43,452 bases of DNA from JBLNBU01 sp050260215. GTDB lineage: Bacteria; Pseudomonadota; Alphaproteobacteria; Rhodospirillales; Magnetospirillaceae. Below the pieces are notes generated by a model. That model did not search any database. It worked only from the letters and a program-made list of their open reading frames with translations, and was not told the DNA's origin. Shown here piece by piece: positions 17,106-25,054 of this stretch (positions are counted from its first letter, which is position 1; the number at the start of each line of letters is the position of its first letter). The DNA is taken from positions 1-43,452 of the forward strand of contig JBLNBU010000290.1 in the NCBI GenBank assembly GCA_050260215.1, given 5' to 3'. A program made the position numbers and the translations under genes.

Positions 17106-17474
17106 ATGAGGATCCTGGTTGTCGACGACGACCCCATGGCGGGGGAAATGACCGGCGCGGTGCTGGAAGACGCCGGCCACGAGGTGGTGCTGGCCGAGAA
17201 CGGCGTCGAGGCCATCGACCGGCTGGCCGACGACGACGCCTTCGACATGGTGGTCTCGGACATGAACATGCCGCTGGTCACCGGCATCGACCTGTTCCGC
17301 GCGCTGCGCGACCAGGGCGCCGAAATCCCGTTCCTGCTGCTGACCGGCGACGAGCCCGGTCCGCTGCTGGCCGAGGAACCGCGCCTGGACGGCTGCCTGA
17401 CCAAGGATTTCTCGTTGGAAACGACGCTGATCGAGGCCATCGACGCCGCCTTGGCCCGGCGGGCCAAGGCCTGA
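17106..17474 (+). CDS. Single-domain response regulator (CheY-like)
   Basis: A 122-residue receiver with no output domain. The acidic pocket is Asp7-Asp8-Asp9, the phospho-acceptor is Asp52 (VVSDMNMP), the switch Thr lies in LLLTGDEPG, and the conserved Lys is in CLTKDF (Lys followed by Asp instead of the usual Pro). The region around the last helix is unlike flagellar CheY, so binding to the flagellar switch is doubtful. It sits between the hybrid CheA and the diguanylate cyclase and could be a phosphate sink or an adaptor for the cyclase. The standard Wsp operon has no such free receiver. Confidence 0.88.
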   Translation: MRILVVDDDPMAGEMTGAVLEDAGHEVVLAENGVEAIDRLADDDAFDMVVSDMNMPLVTGIDLFRALRDQGAEIPFLLLTGDEPGPLLAEEPRLDGCLTKDFSLETTLIEAIDAALARRAKA

Positions 17475-17491
17475 AGGCGAGGGAGGGCGGC

Positions 17492-19171
17492 ATGGAGCAA
17501 CGCAAGCCGACATTGCGCGAGAAGGTGCAGAAGCTGCGCCGCGCCTTCCTGGACAAGGTCCCCACCACCGTGGCCCAGGGCCGCGAGCTGTGCGCGCGCC
17601 TGGCCGCCGCGCCCAAGGAGCCCGGCGTCCTCGACGACCTGTACCGCACCTTCCATTCCATCAAGGGCACCGCGGCGTCGTTCGGCCTTGACGACATCAG
17701 CCGCCAGGGCGGCGCCGGCGAGGAGGTCATCGTCGCCTTCCGCGGCCGCGACGACGCCGACCGCATCGCCACCGTCGGCACCACCGTGGCCAAGCTGGAC
17801 GCGCTGCTCGACAAGGTCGAGGCGCTGGCGGCAGGCGCCCGCGACGCCGAGGCCCAGCCCGACGCCGATCAGCCCGCCTTCGACCTGTCGGGCAGCGACG
17901 ACGGCGGCGCCCCGCGCAAGCGCATCTTCATGTGCGACGACGACGAGTTGGCGGGCGAACGCCTGGCGGTGCAGCTGTCGTGCTTCGGCTACCGAGTGGT
18001 CAACTTCACCTCGCCCGACGCCCTGCGCGCCGCCGTGCTGGCCAATCCGCCTGACGCGGTGATCATGGACATCATGTTCCCCGGCGGCACCAATGCCGGC
18101 ACCGATATCGTCTCCGGCCTGCGCCGCGACATCCCCAAGCCGCCGCCGGTGGTGTTCGTCTCGGCCCGGCGCGATTTCGAGGCGCGCCTGCGCTCGGTCC
18201 AGGCCGGGGGGCTGGCCTATTTCACCAAGCCGGTCAAGCCCACCGAGCTGATCGAGACCCTGGACACACTGACCAGCCGCCAGGAACCCGAGCCCTATCG
18301 CATCCTGGTGGTCGACGACGAGCCCGAGGTGGCCGAATACCACAGCCTGATCCTCGAGGAGGCGGGCATGGTCACCCGCCTGCTGCACGAGCCGTCGGGC
18401 ATCCTCGACGCCCTGGCCGAGTTCCGGCCCGACCTGGTGCTGATGGACATGTACATGCCGCTGTGCACCGGCCGCGACCTGTCCAAGCTGATCCGCCAGA
18501 TCCCCGACTTCATCAGCCTGCCCATCGTCTTCCTGTCGTCCGAGACCAACAAGGTCACCCAGGTCTCGGCCTTGCGGGTCGGGGCCGAGGGCTTCCTGAC
18601 CAAGCCGATCCAGCCCGAGGACCTGATCAGCGCCGTCGCCATCCGCGCCGAGCGCATGCGGGCGCTGCGCTCGCTGATGGTCCGCGACGGGCTGACCGGT
18701 TTGTTCAACCACACCTTCCTGGCCCAGTACCTGGAAACGGCCCTGGCCACTGCCCGCCGCGAGCGGAGCAAGGTGTGCATGGTCATGCTGGACGTCGACC
18801 ACTTCAAGAAGGTCAACGACACCTACGGCCACCCGGCAGGCGATCAGGTGCTGGTGGCGCTGGCCCGCCTGCTGCAGCAGCGCCTGCGCCATTCCGACCT
18901 GGTCGGACGCTACGGCGGCGAGGAGTTCGCCGTGATCATGCAGAACATCGGCCCCGAAGAGGCCCGCGGCATTGTCGACGCCCTGCGCGAGGATTTCGGC
19001 CGGCTGAACTTCCAGGCCGGTGACGCGGTGTTCTCGTGCACCTTCAGCGCCGGCATCGCCGGCTTCCCCGAGATCGGCCAAGACGCCCTGGTCGAGGCGG
19101 CCGACCAGGCGCTGTACGCCGCCAAGCGCGGCGGCCGCAACTGCACCCGACTGGCCGAGGCACCGCGATGA
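17492..19171 (+). CDS. HPt-REC-REC-GGDEF diguanylate cyclase (WspR-like output of cluster A)
   Basis: A 559-residue output protein that should make c-di-GMP from two GTP. It has four domains: an HPt with His55 (RTFHSIKGTAASFG); a receiver with acceptor Asp193 (VIMDIMFPGG); a second receiver with acceptor Asp319 (VLMDMYMPLCTG); and a GGDEF domain with the intact active site GGEEF at 475-479 and an intact inhibitory RxxD site (Arg466-Asp469) just before it. The DVDHFKKVND substrate loop is also present. The HPt plus two receivers would allow a relay within the protein, more elaborate than WspR (one REC). The Ile/Met-rich first receiver looks functional. It lies 17 bases after the CheY-like gene and overlaps cheW. 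Confidence 0.93.
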   Translation: MEQRKPTLREKVQKLRRAFLDKVPTTVAQGRELCARLAAAPKEPGVLDDLYRTFHSIKGTAASFGLDDISRQGGAGEEVIVAFRGRDDADRIATVGTTVAKLDALLDKVEALAAGARDAEAQPDADQPAFDLSGSDDGGAPRKRIFMCDDDELAGERLAVQLSCFGYRVVNFTSPDALRAAVLANPPDAVIMDIMFPGGTNAGTDIVSGLRRDIPKPPPVVFVSARRDFEARLRSVQAGGLAYFTKPVKPTELIETLDTLTSRQEPEPYRILVVDDEPEVAEYHSLILEEAGMVTRLLHEPSGILDALAEFRPDLVLMDMYMPLCTGRDLSKLIRQIPDFISLPIVFLSSETNKVTQVSALRVGAEGFLTKPIQPEDLISAVAIRAERMRALRSLMVRDGLTGLFNHTFLAQYLETALATARRERSKVCMVMLDVDHFKKVNDTYGHPAGDQVLVALARLLQQRLRHSDLVGRYGGEEFAVIMQNIGPEEARGIVDALREDFGRLNFQAGDAVFSCTFSAGIAGFPEIGQDALVEAADQALYAAKRGGRNCTRLAEAPR

Positions 19172-19692
19172 CCGACACTGCCGAGCCTTCCCTGGACCAG
19201 ATCCTGGAAGCCCGCCGCGGCGAGACCCGCGACATCGTCAACGTCGACGAACCCCAGGTGAAGCTGGTGGTGCTGACCCTGGGCGGCGACTGGTTCGCCT
19301 TCCACGGCGACAAGGTGCGCGAGGTGCTGCCCGACAGCCCTGTCTTCCACCTGCCGGGCTGTCCGGCTTCGCTGGAAGGGGTGATCAATGTCCGTGGCGA
19401 CATCGAGACGGTCATCGATCTGCGCGCCGTGCTGGGCTATCCGCCGGCGGCGACGGCCGCGCAGTCGCGCATCCTGCTGTGCCAGGGCGGCGGCATGAAG
19501 AGCGGCGTGCGCGTCGACGCGGTCGAGGAGGTCATGGACGTGCCCCAAAGCATCGTCCAGGCGCCGCCCCACACCATCCCCGAGCACCGCAGGCACGTGG
19601 TGCTGGGCATCGTCGCCTTCGCCGGGCACCTGGTAACCTTGCTGGACCTGGACCGCATCTTCGCCGACTACCGCGCCGGGCTTGGTGGATGA
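19168..19692 (+). CDS. cheW: CheW-type coupling protein (cluster A)
   Basis: A 174-residue CheW with a ~30-residue N-terminal extension. The two SH3-like halves are recognisable: WFAFHGDKVREVL, then GVINVRGDIETVIDLRAVLG, then SGVRVDAVEEVMDV and FAGHLVTLLDLDRIF. It couples the cluster A receptor to the hybrid CheA. It overlaps the cyclase gene upstream and the CheW-like gene downstream by 4 bases each. With the next gene it makes a pair, like WspB and WspD of the Wsp system. Confidence 0.9.
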   Translation: MTDTAEPSLDQILEARRGETRDIVNVDEPQVKLVVLTLGGDWFAFHGDKVREVLPDSPVFHLPGCPASLEGVINVRGDIETVIDLRAVLGYPPAATAAQSRILLCQGGGMKSGVRVDAVEEVMDVPQSIVQAPPHTIPEHRRHVVLGIVAFAGHLVTLLDLDRIFADYRAGLGG

Positions 19693-20063
19693 CCACGGAC
19701 GCCGGCCTGCAGGTTGTCCGCTTCGAGCTGGGCGGCAGCCGGTTCGCCATCCCGGCCGCCTGCGTGGTCGCCATGCGCCAGGCAGCGGGCGCGACCGGCC
19801 CGGGCATCGGCGAACTGCTCGGCCTTCCGGGCGACCGGGACGACGCCCCGCACCTGCTGGTGCTGCGTGCCGGCCAAGGCGAGGTGGCGGTGCGCTTTCC
19901 GGGGGCGGTGACCCTGGATACCTTGTCGGCCGCCGCCATCCATCCGCTGCCGGTCCTGGTCGAGGCCCGCGCTGGCGTCGGCGGCCTGGCGGCGCTGGCG
20001 GTCGATGCTGTCGGGGTGGTGATGGTGATCGATCCGCGCCGCCTCGGCGCTCCTCCGACGTAA
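19689..20063 (+). CDS. Reduced CheW-like protein (cluster A, second coupling protein)
   Basis: A 124-residue protein. The start (LQVVRFELGGSRFAIPAACVVAMRQ, shown here only as the first strand pair) and the end (LAVDAVGVVMVIDPRRLG) fit the first and last strands of a CheW fold, but the middle is short and the usual NLRG-type loop is missing. It is the last gene of cluster A and overlaps cheW by 4 bases. Its position suggests a second coupling or inhibitory protein comparable to WspB or WspD. The identification rests mainly on context and fold pattern. Confidence 0.65.
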   Translation: MTTDAGLQVVRFELGGSRFAIPAACVVAMRQAAGATGPGIGELLGLPGDRDDAPHLLVLRAGQGEVAVRFPGAVTLDTLSAAAIHPLPVLVEARAGVGGLAALAVDAVGVVMVIDPRRLGAPPT

Positions 20064-20097
20064 GTTGGATTTTGTCCGCCTTTTCTGCCGTTGATCA

Positions 20098-20126
20098 CCC
20101 ATAGGTATGGGGTTAGGCTGATAACC
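20098..20126. promoter_or_regulatory. Two tandem inverted repeats before the sensor kinase gene
   Basis: CCCATA (20098-20103) and TATGGG (20106-20111) form a perfect inverted repeat around GG. Immediately after, GGTTA (20111-20115) and TAACC (20122-20126) form another around six bases. Neither is followed by a T-tract. They lie 35-90 bases after the end of cluster A and 33 bases before the kinase start, so they could be an operator for the kinase gene or weak transcript-end structures. Confidence 0.35.
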
Positions 20127-20158
20127 TCGGGTTGGGGGCATTCGGCGAGGAGTGTCCG

Positions 20159-22624
20159 GTGGAAGGTTCTAGACGGCCACGGTTGCGGCAGGCCATGGTC
20201 CGGTTGGGTACTGCCGTGATGGCCTTGAACCTGCTGGTCTTCGCCATTACCGGCATGTCTCTGTACCGGGGCATGGTTCACCAGCGCAATGAGGCGACCC
20301 AGGTCGCCGACAACCTTTCCCGTGTCCTCGAGGAAAATCTCGGCCGCTTCATCGAGAAGATCGACCTGACCCTGCTGGCGGTGGCCGACGAGGTGCTGCG
20401 CCAGCAGTTGGCCGGCGGCATCGACCGCCCGGCGCTCGAGGCGTTCCTGGCCCGCCACGACGGACGCCTGCCCGAGGCCCTGGGCCTGCGGGTGGTCAAC
20501 GCCAAGGGCGTCATCGAATACGCGGTCAGCAACGTGGTGACCGGCGGCGCCGCCAGCGTCGCCGACCGCGAACACTTCCTGCGCCATCGCGACGATCCCC
20601 AATTGGGCCTGTTCATCTCGCCGCCCGTCGTCGGGCGGCTGAACCCGCAGCCGATGATCATCCTGGCCCGGCGGCGCACCGGCCCCGACGGCGAGTTCGC
20701 CGGCATCGTCCACGTGGCCGTGTCGGTGGCCTCGCTGCAGCGCATCCTGTCCACCGTCGACCTGGGCGAGCACGGATCGGTCGGCCTGTGGAACCGCAGC
20801 CCCATACTGGTGGCGCGCACCTCCGCCATCGACCCCGCCGCCCCGCCGCCGCCGTCGCCCATCCTGCGCGAACTGATCGCCGCCAACGCCCCGCCGACCG
20901 CGTACCAAACCCGGTCCGGCGTGGACGGGATCGAGCGGATGTTCTTCTATCGCAAGATCGGCCCGTGGCCGCTGTTCCTGGTGGTGGGAATGGCCGACGA
21001 GGACTATCTGGCCTCGTGGTGGCGCGAGGTGTACATCCTGGGCGGCCTGTCGGCCATGTTCATGCTGGCGTCCATGGCCGCCGTATCGGTGATCGCCCGC
21101 GCCCTGAAGGCCAGCGAGGGCGCCCGCGCCGAGGCCGAGGCGGCGCAGCGGCGCAGCGACCTGATCCTGGCCTCGGCCGGCGAGGGGATCTGCGGCGTCG
21201 ATCGCGACGGCCGGGTCACCTTCATCAATGCCGCCGCCCGCTCGCTGCTGGGGTGGGGTGAGGACGAGGGCCTTGGCTGGGACTTCCACAAGATCGCCCA
21301 CCACACCCATGCCGACGGCAGCGCCTATCCGACGTGCGACTGCCCCGCGACGCGGCTGGTCGCCGACGGGGCCACGGCGTCCCCGCGCCAGATCGACGGC
21401 GAGGTGTACTGGCGCCGCGACGGAACCAGCTTCCCCGTCGAGTATACCGTGGCGCCCATCGTCGAGAACGGCGAGGTCATGGGCGTGGTCAACCTGTTCC
21501 GCGACGTCAGCGAGCGCCACCGCATCGAGGCGACCTTGCAGATGAGCGAGGAGCGGGCCAAGGCGCTGTTGAACGCCCCGACCGACGTGGCTTTCCTGAT
21601 GGACCGCGACGGCATCATCCTGGCCGGCAACGACGCCTTCTCCCTGCGCTTCGGCAAGCCTGTCGAAGAGATGGTGGGCAAGTCATTCTATTCCCTGCTC
21701 AGCCCGGTGCTCGCGGCGCAGCGCCGTATCGTGGTCGAAAGCGTGCTGACCAGCGGCCGGCCGGTCGAAACCCACGACCAGCGCGACGGCCGCGAGCTGG
21801 ACAATCGCATCTATCCGGTGACCGATGCCGACGGCGTCGTCGTCCAGGTCGCGGTGTTCTCCCGCGATGTCACCGAGCAGCGCCGTGCCGCCCAGGCCGT
21901 CGAGCGCGCCCTGGCCGACCTGGCGCGCTCCAACGAGGAACTGCAGCAGTTCGCCTATGTGGCCAGCCACGACCTTCGCCAGCCGCTGCGCATGGTGTCG
22001 AGCTATCTGGGGCTGATCGAGAAGCGCCTGGGCAGCACCATGGAGGGCGAGGTCAAGGACTTCATGGCCTTCGCCATCGCCGGCGCGCGGCGCATGGACC
22101 GGCTGATCATCGACCTGCTCGAATACTCGCGCGCCGGCCGTGGCACCGCCCCGTTCCAGCCGTTCAGCCTGGGCGAGGCGGTGAGCGACGCCCTGTTCAA
22201 CCTGAAGGTCGCCGTCGACGAGTCCGGCGCCGAGGTGGTGGTCGCCGCCGACCTGCCCACCGTCACCGGCGACGGCGGCGAGCTGACGCGGCTATTCCAG
22301 AACCTGGTCGGCAACGCCATCAAGTACCGGGCCGAGGGGCGCACCCCGCGCATCGAGATCGGCTGGCGCCCGGAAGGCGAGGGCGCGGTGGTGTGGGTGC
22401 AGGACAACGGCATGGGCATTGCGCCCGACGACCGCGAGCGCGCCTTCCGCATCTTCCAGCGCCTGGTGCCCTCGGGCCAGTGCGAGGGTACCGGCATTGG
22501 CCTGGCCATCTGCCGCAAGATCGTCGAGCACCACCGCGGACGGATCTGGATCGAATCCGAACCCGGCCAAGGCAGCACCTTCCTGATGAGCTTCCCGTCG
22601 CCCCAGGACGCCATCGCCGAATAA
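20159..22624 (+). CDS. Membrane PAS sensor histidine kinase
   Basis: An 821-residue kinase. TM1 lies at about residues 14-34, and a periplasmic Cache-like domain follows (PQPMIILARRR and VSVASLQRILSTVDLG are typical of dCache_1). TM2 is at about 293-313. Two PAS domains follow at about 330-455 and 460-575, then HisKA with phospho-acceptor His604 (VASHDLRQPLRM) and a HATPase_c domain with FQNLVGNAIKY, VQDNGMGIAPDD and GTGIGLAICRKIVEHH. The GTG at 20159 is chosen because GAGGAG lies six bases upstream; a TTG nine codons earlier has no such site. No response regulator is encoded beside it; the nearest free receiver is in cluster A. The partner is unknown. Confidence 0.9.
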   Translation: MEGSRRPRLRQAMVRLGTAVMALNLLVFAITGMSLYRGMVHQRNEATQVADNLSRVLEENLGRFIEKIDLTLLAVADEVLRQQLAGGIDRPALEAFLARHDGRLPEALGLRVVNAKGVIEYAVSNVVTGGAASVADREHFLRHRDDPQLGLFISPPVVGRLNPQPMIILARRRTGPDGEFAGIVHVAVSVASLQRILSTVDLGEHGSVGLWNRSPILVARTSAIDPAAPPPPSPILRELIAANAPPTAYQTRSGVDGIERMFFYRKIGPWPLFLVVGMADEDYLASWWREVYILGGLSAMFMLASMAAVSVIARALKASEGARAEAEAAQRRSDLILASAGEGICGVDRDGRVTFINAAARSLLGWGEDEGLGWDFHKIAHHTHADGSAYPTCDCPATRLVADGATASPRQIDGEVYWRRDGTSFPVEYTVAPIVENGEVMGVVNLFRDVSERHRIEATLQMSEERAKALLNAPTDVAFLMDRDGIILAGNDAFSLRFGKPVEEMVGKSFYSLLSPVLAAQRRIVVESVLTSGRPVETHDQRDGRELDNRIYPVTDADGVVVQVAVFSRDVTEQRRAAQAVERALADLARSNEELQQFAYVASHDLRQPLRMVSSYLGLIEKRLGSTMEGEVKDFMAFAIAGARRMDRLIIDLLEYSRAGRGTAPFQPFSLGEAVSDALFNLKVAVDESGAEVVVAADLPTVTGDGGELTRLFQNLVGNAIKYRAEGRTPRIEIGWRPEGEGAVVWVQDNGMGIAPDDRERAFRIFQRLVPSGQCEGTGIGLAICRKIVEHHRGRIWIESEPGQGSTFLMSFPSPQDAIAE

Positions 22625-22699
22625 ACGGGCTGCGCCGGGCGTTCACCTGCGCCGGGTTGCCGGGGTTTGGTCCTTGCATAATCGAAAGGCGAGGGTAAG

Positions 22700-23263
22700 G
22701 TGGGCGGCAATCCACGATTGACCGACGAGCCGCCCATGAACGCCAGCGCCGCAGTGACCACCTACCAGGGCCTGTTCGACCATTCCGACCAGGCGGCGAT
22801 CCAGGCCGACCTTCGTGCCTATTTCGGCCCCAACGCCGATCGCTTCATCGCCTTGTATGAAAAGATGCGAGGCCGCGAGCCGGCCAAGCGGTTCGGCGCC
22901 CGGTCGTGGAACTGGCCGGCGTTCTTCCTGACCTTCGTCTGGTTCTTCTATCGCCGGCAGTGGGTGTACGGCATTGGCGTGATCGTGCTCAACCTCGTCC
23001 TCGCCTTCGTTGCCGGAAGCGCGGCCGGCGCCATTGTCGGCGGCATGTGCGGCATCCTGGCCAACACCCTTTACGTCCAGAAGGCCATGATGGCCGTGGC
23101 CGCGGCCGACCAGGCCGGCCTGGCCGGCGAAGCCCGGGTGGCGCAGCTGCAGGCGGCCGGCGGCGTGTCCAAGCTGGCCGGCGGCATTGCCGGCTTCGTC
23201 CTGGCGGCGCTGATGGCGCTTGCCGTGATTGGCGCCGTTGCCGGTCAGCAGGCGGCGGGCTGA
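22700..23263 (+). CDS. DUF2628 family membrane protein
   Basis: A 187-residue protein with the DUF2628 pattern: a soluble part with FGPNADRFIALYEKM, then WNWPAFFLTFVWFFYRRQW leading into two hydrophobic segments, and a third near the C-terminus (GGIAGFVLAALMALAVIG). The GTG at 22700 has GAGGG four bases upstream; the ATG at 22736, twelve codons on, has no ribosome-binding sequence but is a possible alternative. Members of this family occur widely and have no firmly assigned function. It converges on the broken gene that follows, with nine bases between the stops. Confidence 0.75.
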   Translation: MGGNPRLTDEPPMNASAAVTTYQGLFDHSDQAAIQADLRAYFGPNADRFIALYEKMRGREPAKRFGARSWNWPAFFLTFVWFFYRRQWVYGIGVIVLNLVLAFVAGSAAGAIVGGMCGILANTLYVQKAMMAVAAADQAGLAGEARVAQLQAAGGVSKLAGGIAGFVLAALMALAVIGAVAGQQAAG

Positions 23264-23272
23264 CGGCGGGTT

Positions 23273-24157
23273 CTAGTCCTCGCAGTCGCCTTCCGGCGGT
23301 GCCGCCGGGCGCCCGTTCATGGCGGAAATCTCGGGCCAGACCGGGCTGGTCCTGAGGCGGCACGCGAACATGGCGTGGTGGAAGTCCGCCTTGCCGGAAA
23401 CTTCGGGCCGCCAGCCCTGGTCGAACAGGCGGTCTGCCGCATCCAGGTTGCCCTGGTAGGCCAGGTCGAGCGCCGTGGCCCACAACAGGGGCGGAACCTC
23501 GCCCCGTTTCCACTCCGGGCGGTCACGCAGCCGGCGCGCCAGCTCCGCGATCCTTTGCGGCGAGGGCGGCGGCTTGCGCATCAGGTCGGCGGCAAGGCGC
23601 CAGCCGCCGTCGGCAAAGCGGAACAGCAGCTGCGGCGCCGGCGATTGGACCAGGCTGGTCCGCCACAAGAGCCAGGTGTTGTCCGCGCCGACGGCGATCC
23701 ACCCGCTCTCGCCGGCTTGGCGGCGCAGATAGGCCTGGCCGTCGCCGCCGACGGGAACCGCGATGATGCGGGGGGCGGGGCCGATCTCCACGATATTCAT
23801 CGTCACGCAGCAGTGGGCGCCGCCGCTCCAGCCCTGGACCAGCAGCTGCGGGGCATGGCCGCCGGTAAGGTTGGTTCCCGGCCTAGGGAAGGGCGTGTTG
23901 TCCGGGGCGGCGAGTCACCCGTCGACCTCGATGCGAAAGTCCTCGACGCTCAGCGCCACGGTGCCCTGGATGACCACGTCCAGGCGTTGGCCGGCGTCGC
24001 GGTCGGCCTCGGGGTCGGCGGGCACGTCGCGCAGCTCGATCGTCGCCGTGGAAACCTGCCATTGCCGGACCAGCCGGGACCCCTCGGCCCGGGCCGCGTC
24101 AGGCGCGCACAGGCAGCAGGCGACGAGGGCGCCGGCCAGCCGGCCGCAGCGGGTCAC
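23273..24157 (-). pseudogene. Secreted-protein gene interrupted by one in-frame TGA
   Basis: Two minus-strand reading frames, 23915-24157 and the one ending at 23273, are in the same frame and separated only by TGA at 23917-23915. Reading through gives a 294-residue protein. It starts at GTG 24157 with a signal peptide (ALVACCLCAPDAARA), continues across the stop (FRIEVDG, stop, LAAPDNTPFP), then QLLVQGWSGGAHCCVTMNI. SGGAHCC is a stretch seen in many secreted bacterial proteins of unknown function. Coding character is kept up to the stop and from the next codon on, so the upstream ATG/GTG at 23806 is unlikely to be a true start. TGG (Trp) or CGA (Arg) to TGA would explain it. A sequencing error or selenocysteine is not excluded. 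It overlaps the EF-hand gene by 4 bases (GTGA). Confidence 0.7.
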
Positions 24158-24360
24158 GGCGCACCTGCCCTGACCACCTGGGCGGTCTGGTCGCGGCCGT
24201 AATGCCGGCGGGCCTGGTAGCTCAGCGTCTCCTTGAGGTAGCGGTCCAGTTCGTCCAGGCTGACCTTGCCATCCTTGTCGTAGTCGGCCTTGCCGCCCAT
24301 GCCTTCCAGGAAATGGGCCAACAGGAGAAGAAACGCCACACCGGCTAGCTTCCAGGCCAT
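24154..24360 (-). CDS. Small membrane-anchored or secreted EF-hand protein
   Basis: A 68-residue protein. An N-terminal hydrophobic stretch (LAGVAFLLLLAHFL) is either a signal peptide or an anchor. It is followed by one complete EF-hand loop, DYDKDGKVSLDE, with ligands at positions 1, 3, 5, 9 and 12, so calcium binding is expected. The tail, LDRYLKETLSYQARRHYGRDQ, recalls the end of some bacterial caspase-like proteins, but no protease domain is present. The ATG at 24360 is preferred over starts up to 24 codons upstream because GGGGAGGA lies five bases before it. Its stop overlaps the start of the interrupted secreted-protein gene, so the two were probably made together. Confidence 0.7.
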   Translation of the reverse strand: MAWKLAGVAFLLLLAHFLEGMGGKADYDKDGKVSLDELDRYLKETLSYQARRHYGRDQTAQVVRAGAP

Positions 24361-24512
24361 CCGCGTCCTCCCCGGTCCAGAGATGCGCCCCAACCGAAAA
24401 GCAACGACTGACATGATATTACCGGTATCCAAGGTTGAAGAGCCTTGAAAATCTCAGGCCGGTCCCCCGCTTTGGGATGGCGCTGCCGGACGACCACTTC
24501 TGCTCCCTGGAC

Positions 24513-24543
24513 CGGCCAATTGGCCGACACGACTTCCATGGAA
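24513..24543. promoter_or_regulatory. Two palindromes upstream of the cupin gene
   Basis: CGGCCAATTGGCCG at 24513-24526 is a perfect 14-base palindrome. TTCCATGGAA at 24534-24543 is a perfect 10-base palindrome, centred 19 bases further on (about two helical turns). They end 22 bases before the cupin start, in the divergent region shared with the EF-hand gene. A dimeric regulator site is a reasonable guess. Confidence 0.4.
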
Positions 24544-24565
24544 ATTGGAGCGCAGGGAGTTCGCC

Positions 24566-24934
24566 ATGGGAACGTCGTTTGAGAAGCGGGCGATGGCCAG
24601 CCCCGATGAACGCAGGGCCTTCGACAAGGGCCATATTGAACTCGTGACTCTGAATGGAGTCACCTTCGGGCGGGCGACCCTGGAGCCCGGCTGGCGATGG
24701 TCCGACTGCGTCAAGCCGGTCGTCCATACCGAGAGTTGCCAGGCCCCGCACCTGCAATATCACGTGTCGGGACGTCTGGCCGTGCGGATGGACGACGGCT
24801 CGGAGGCGGAGTTCGGGCCGGGTGACCTGTCCAGCATTCCGCCCGGACACGACGCCTGGGTGATCGGCGATGACCCCGTCGTCCTCATCGACATCACCGG
24901 GCTGGTGGAGTTTGCCAAGCCTGCGCCGACCTGA
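24566..24934 (+). CDS. Small cupin-domain protein
   Basis: A 122-residue single cupin. The barrel motifs are HLQYHVSGRLAVRMDDG (with His at the metal-ligand position), then EFGPGDLSSIPPGHDAWVIG, followed by VVLIDITG. The substrate is unknown; such stand-alone cupins act as enzymes or ligand sensors. The ATG at 24566 has AGGGAG seven bases upstream and is preferred over the TTG at 24545. A hairpin-forming stretch follows the stop (GATCG...GTGA pairing with TCAC...CGATC, 24933-24959) without a T-tract. Confidence 0.8.
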   Translation: MGTSFEKRAMASPDERRAFDKGHIELVTLNGVTFGRATLEPGWRWSDCVKPVVHTESCQAPHLQYHVSGRLAVRMDDGSEAEFGPGDLSSIPPGHDAWVIGDDPVVLIDITGLVEFAKPAPT

Positions 24935-24985
24935 TCGCGGTGACCGCGCTCACCGATCGCCCCGCCGCCCTATACCTAGGGTAGA

Positions 24986-25015
24986 GTTACATTTAAGATA
25001 AATTGCTGATATAGG
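24986..25015 (+). promoter_or_regulatory. Candidate promoter of the flagellin-like gene
   Basis: This is the most AT-rich stretch near the gene. GTTACA (24986-24991) and TATAGG (25010-25015), 18 bases apart, match sigma-70 elements at four of six positions each. GCTGATA at 25005-25011 also resembles the -10 of a flagellar sigma-28 promoter (GCCGATAA), but no matching TAAA-type -35 lies at the right distance. Either reading is tentative. Confidence 0.3.
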
Positions 25016-25054
25016 AAAAGGGTTGATTGTGGCCCAACTAGCTGCGGGACGGTC

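Noticed and set aside
17106..17474. Calling the free receiver a flagellar CheY
   Set aside because: The C-terminal half is unlike CheY, the Lys is followed by Asp, and the cluster is of the c-di-GMP type.
16427..19081. 884-codon minus-strand frame across the cheA/cyclase genes
   Set aside because: It is antisense to three certain genes, and its Gln/His/Gly/Leu-rich composition is that of a mirror frame.
23273..23806. Treating the downstream half of the interrupted gene as an independent gene starting at 23806
   Set aside because: Coding-like sequence in the same frame continues upstream to the TGA and beyond it to a signal peptide; no ribosome-binding sequence precedes 23806.
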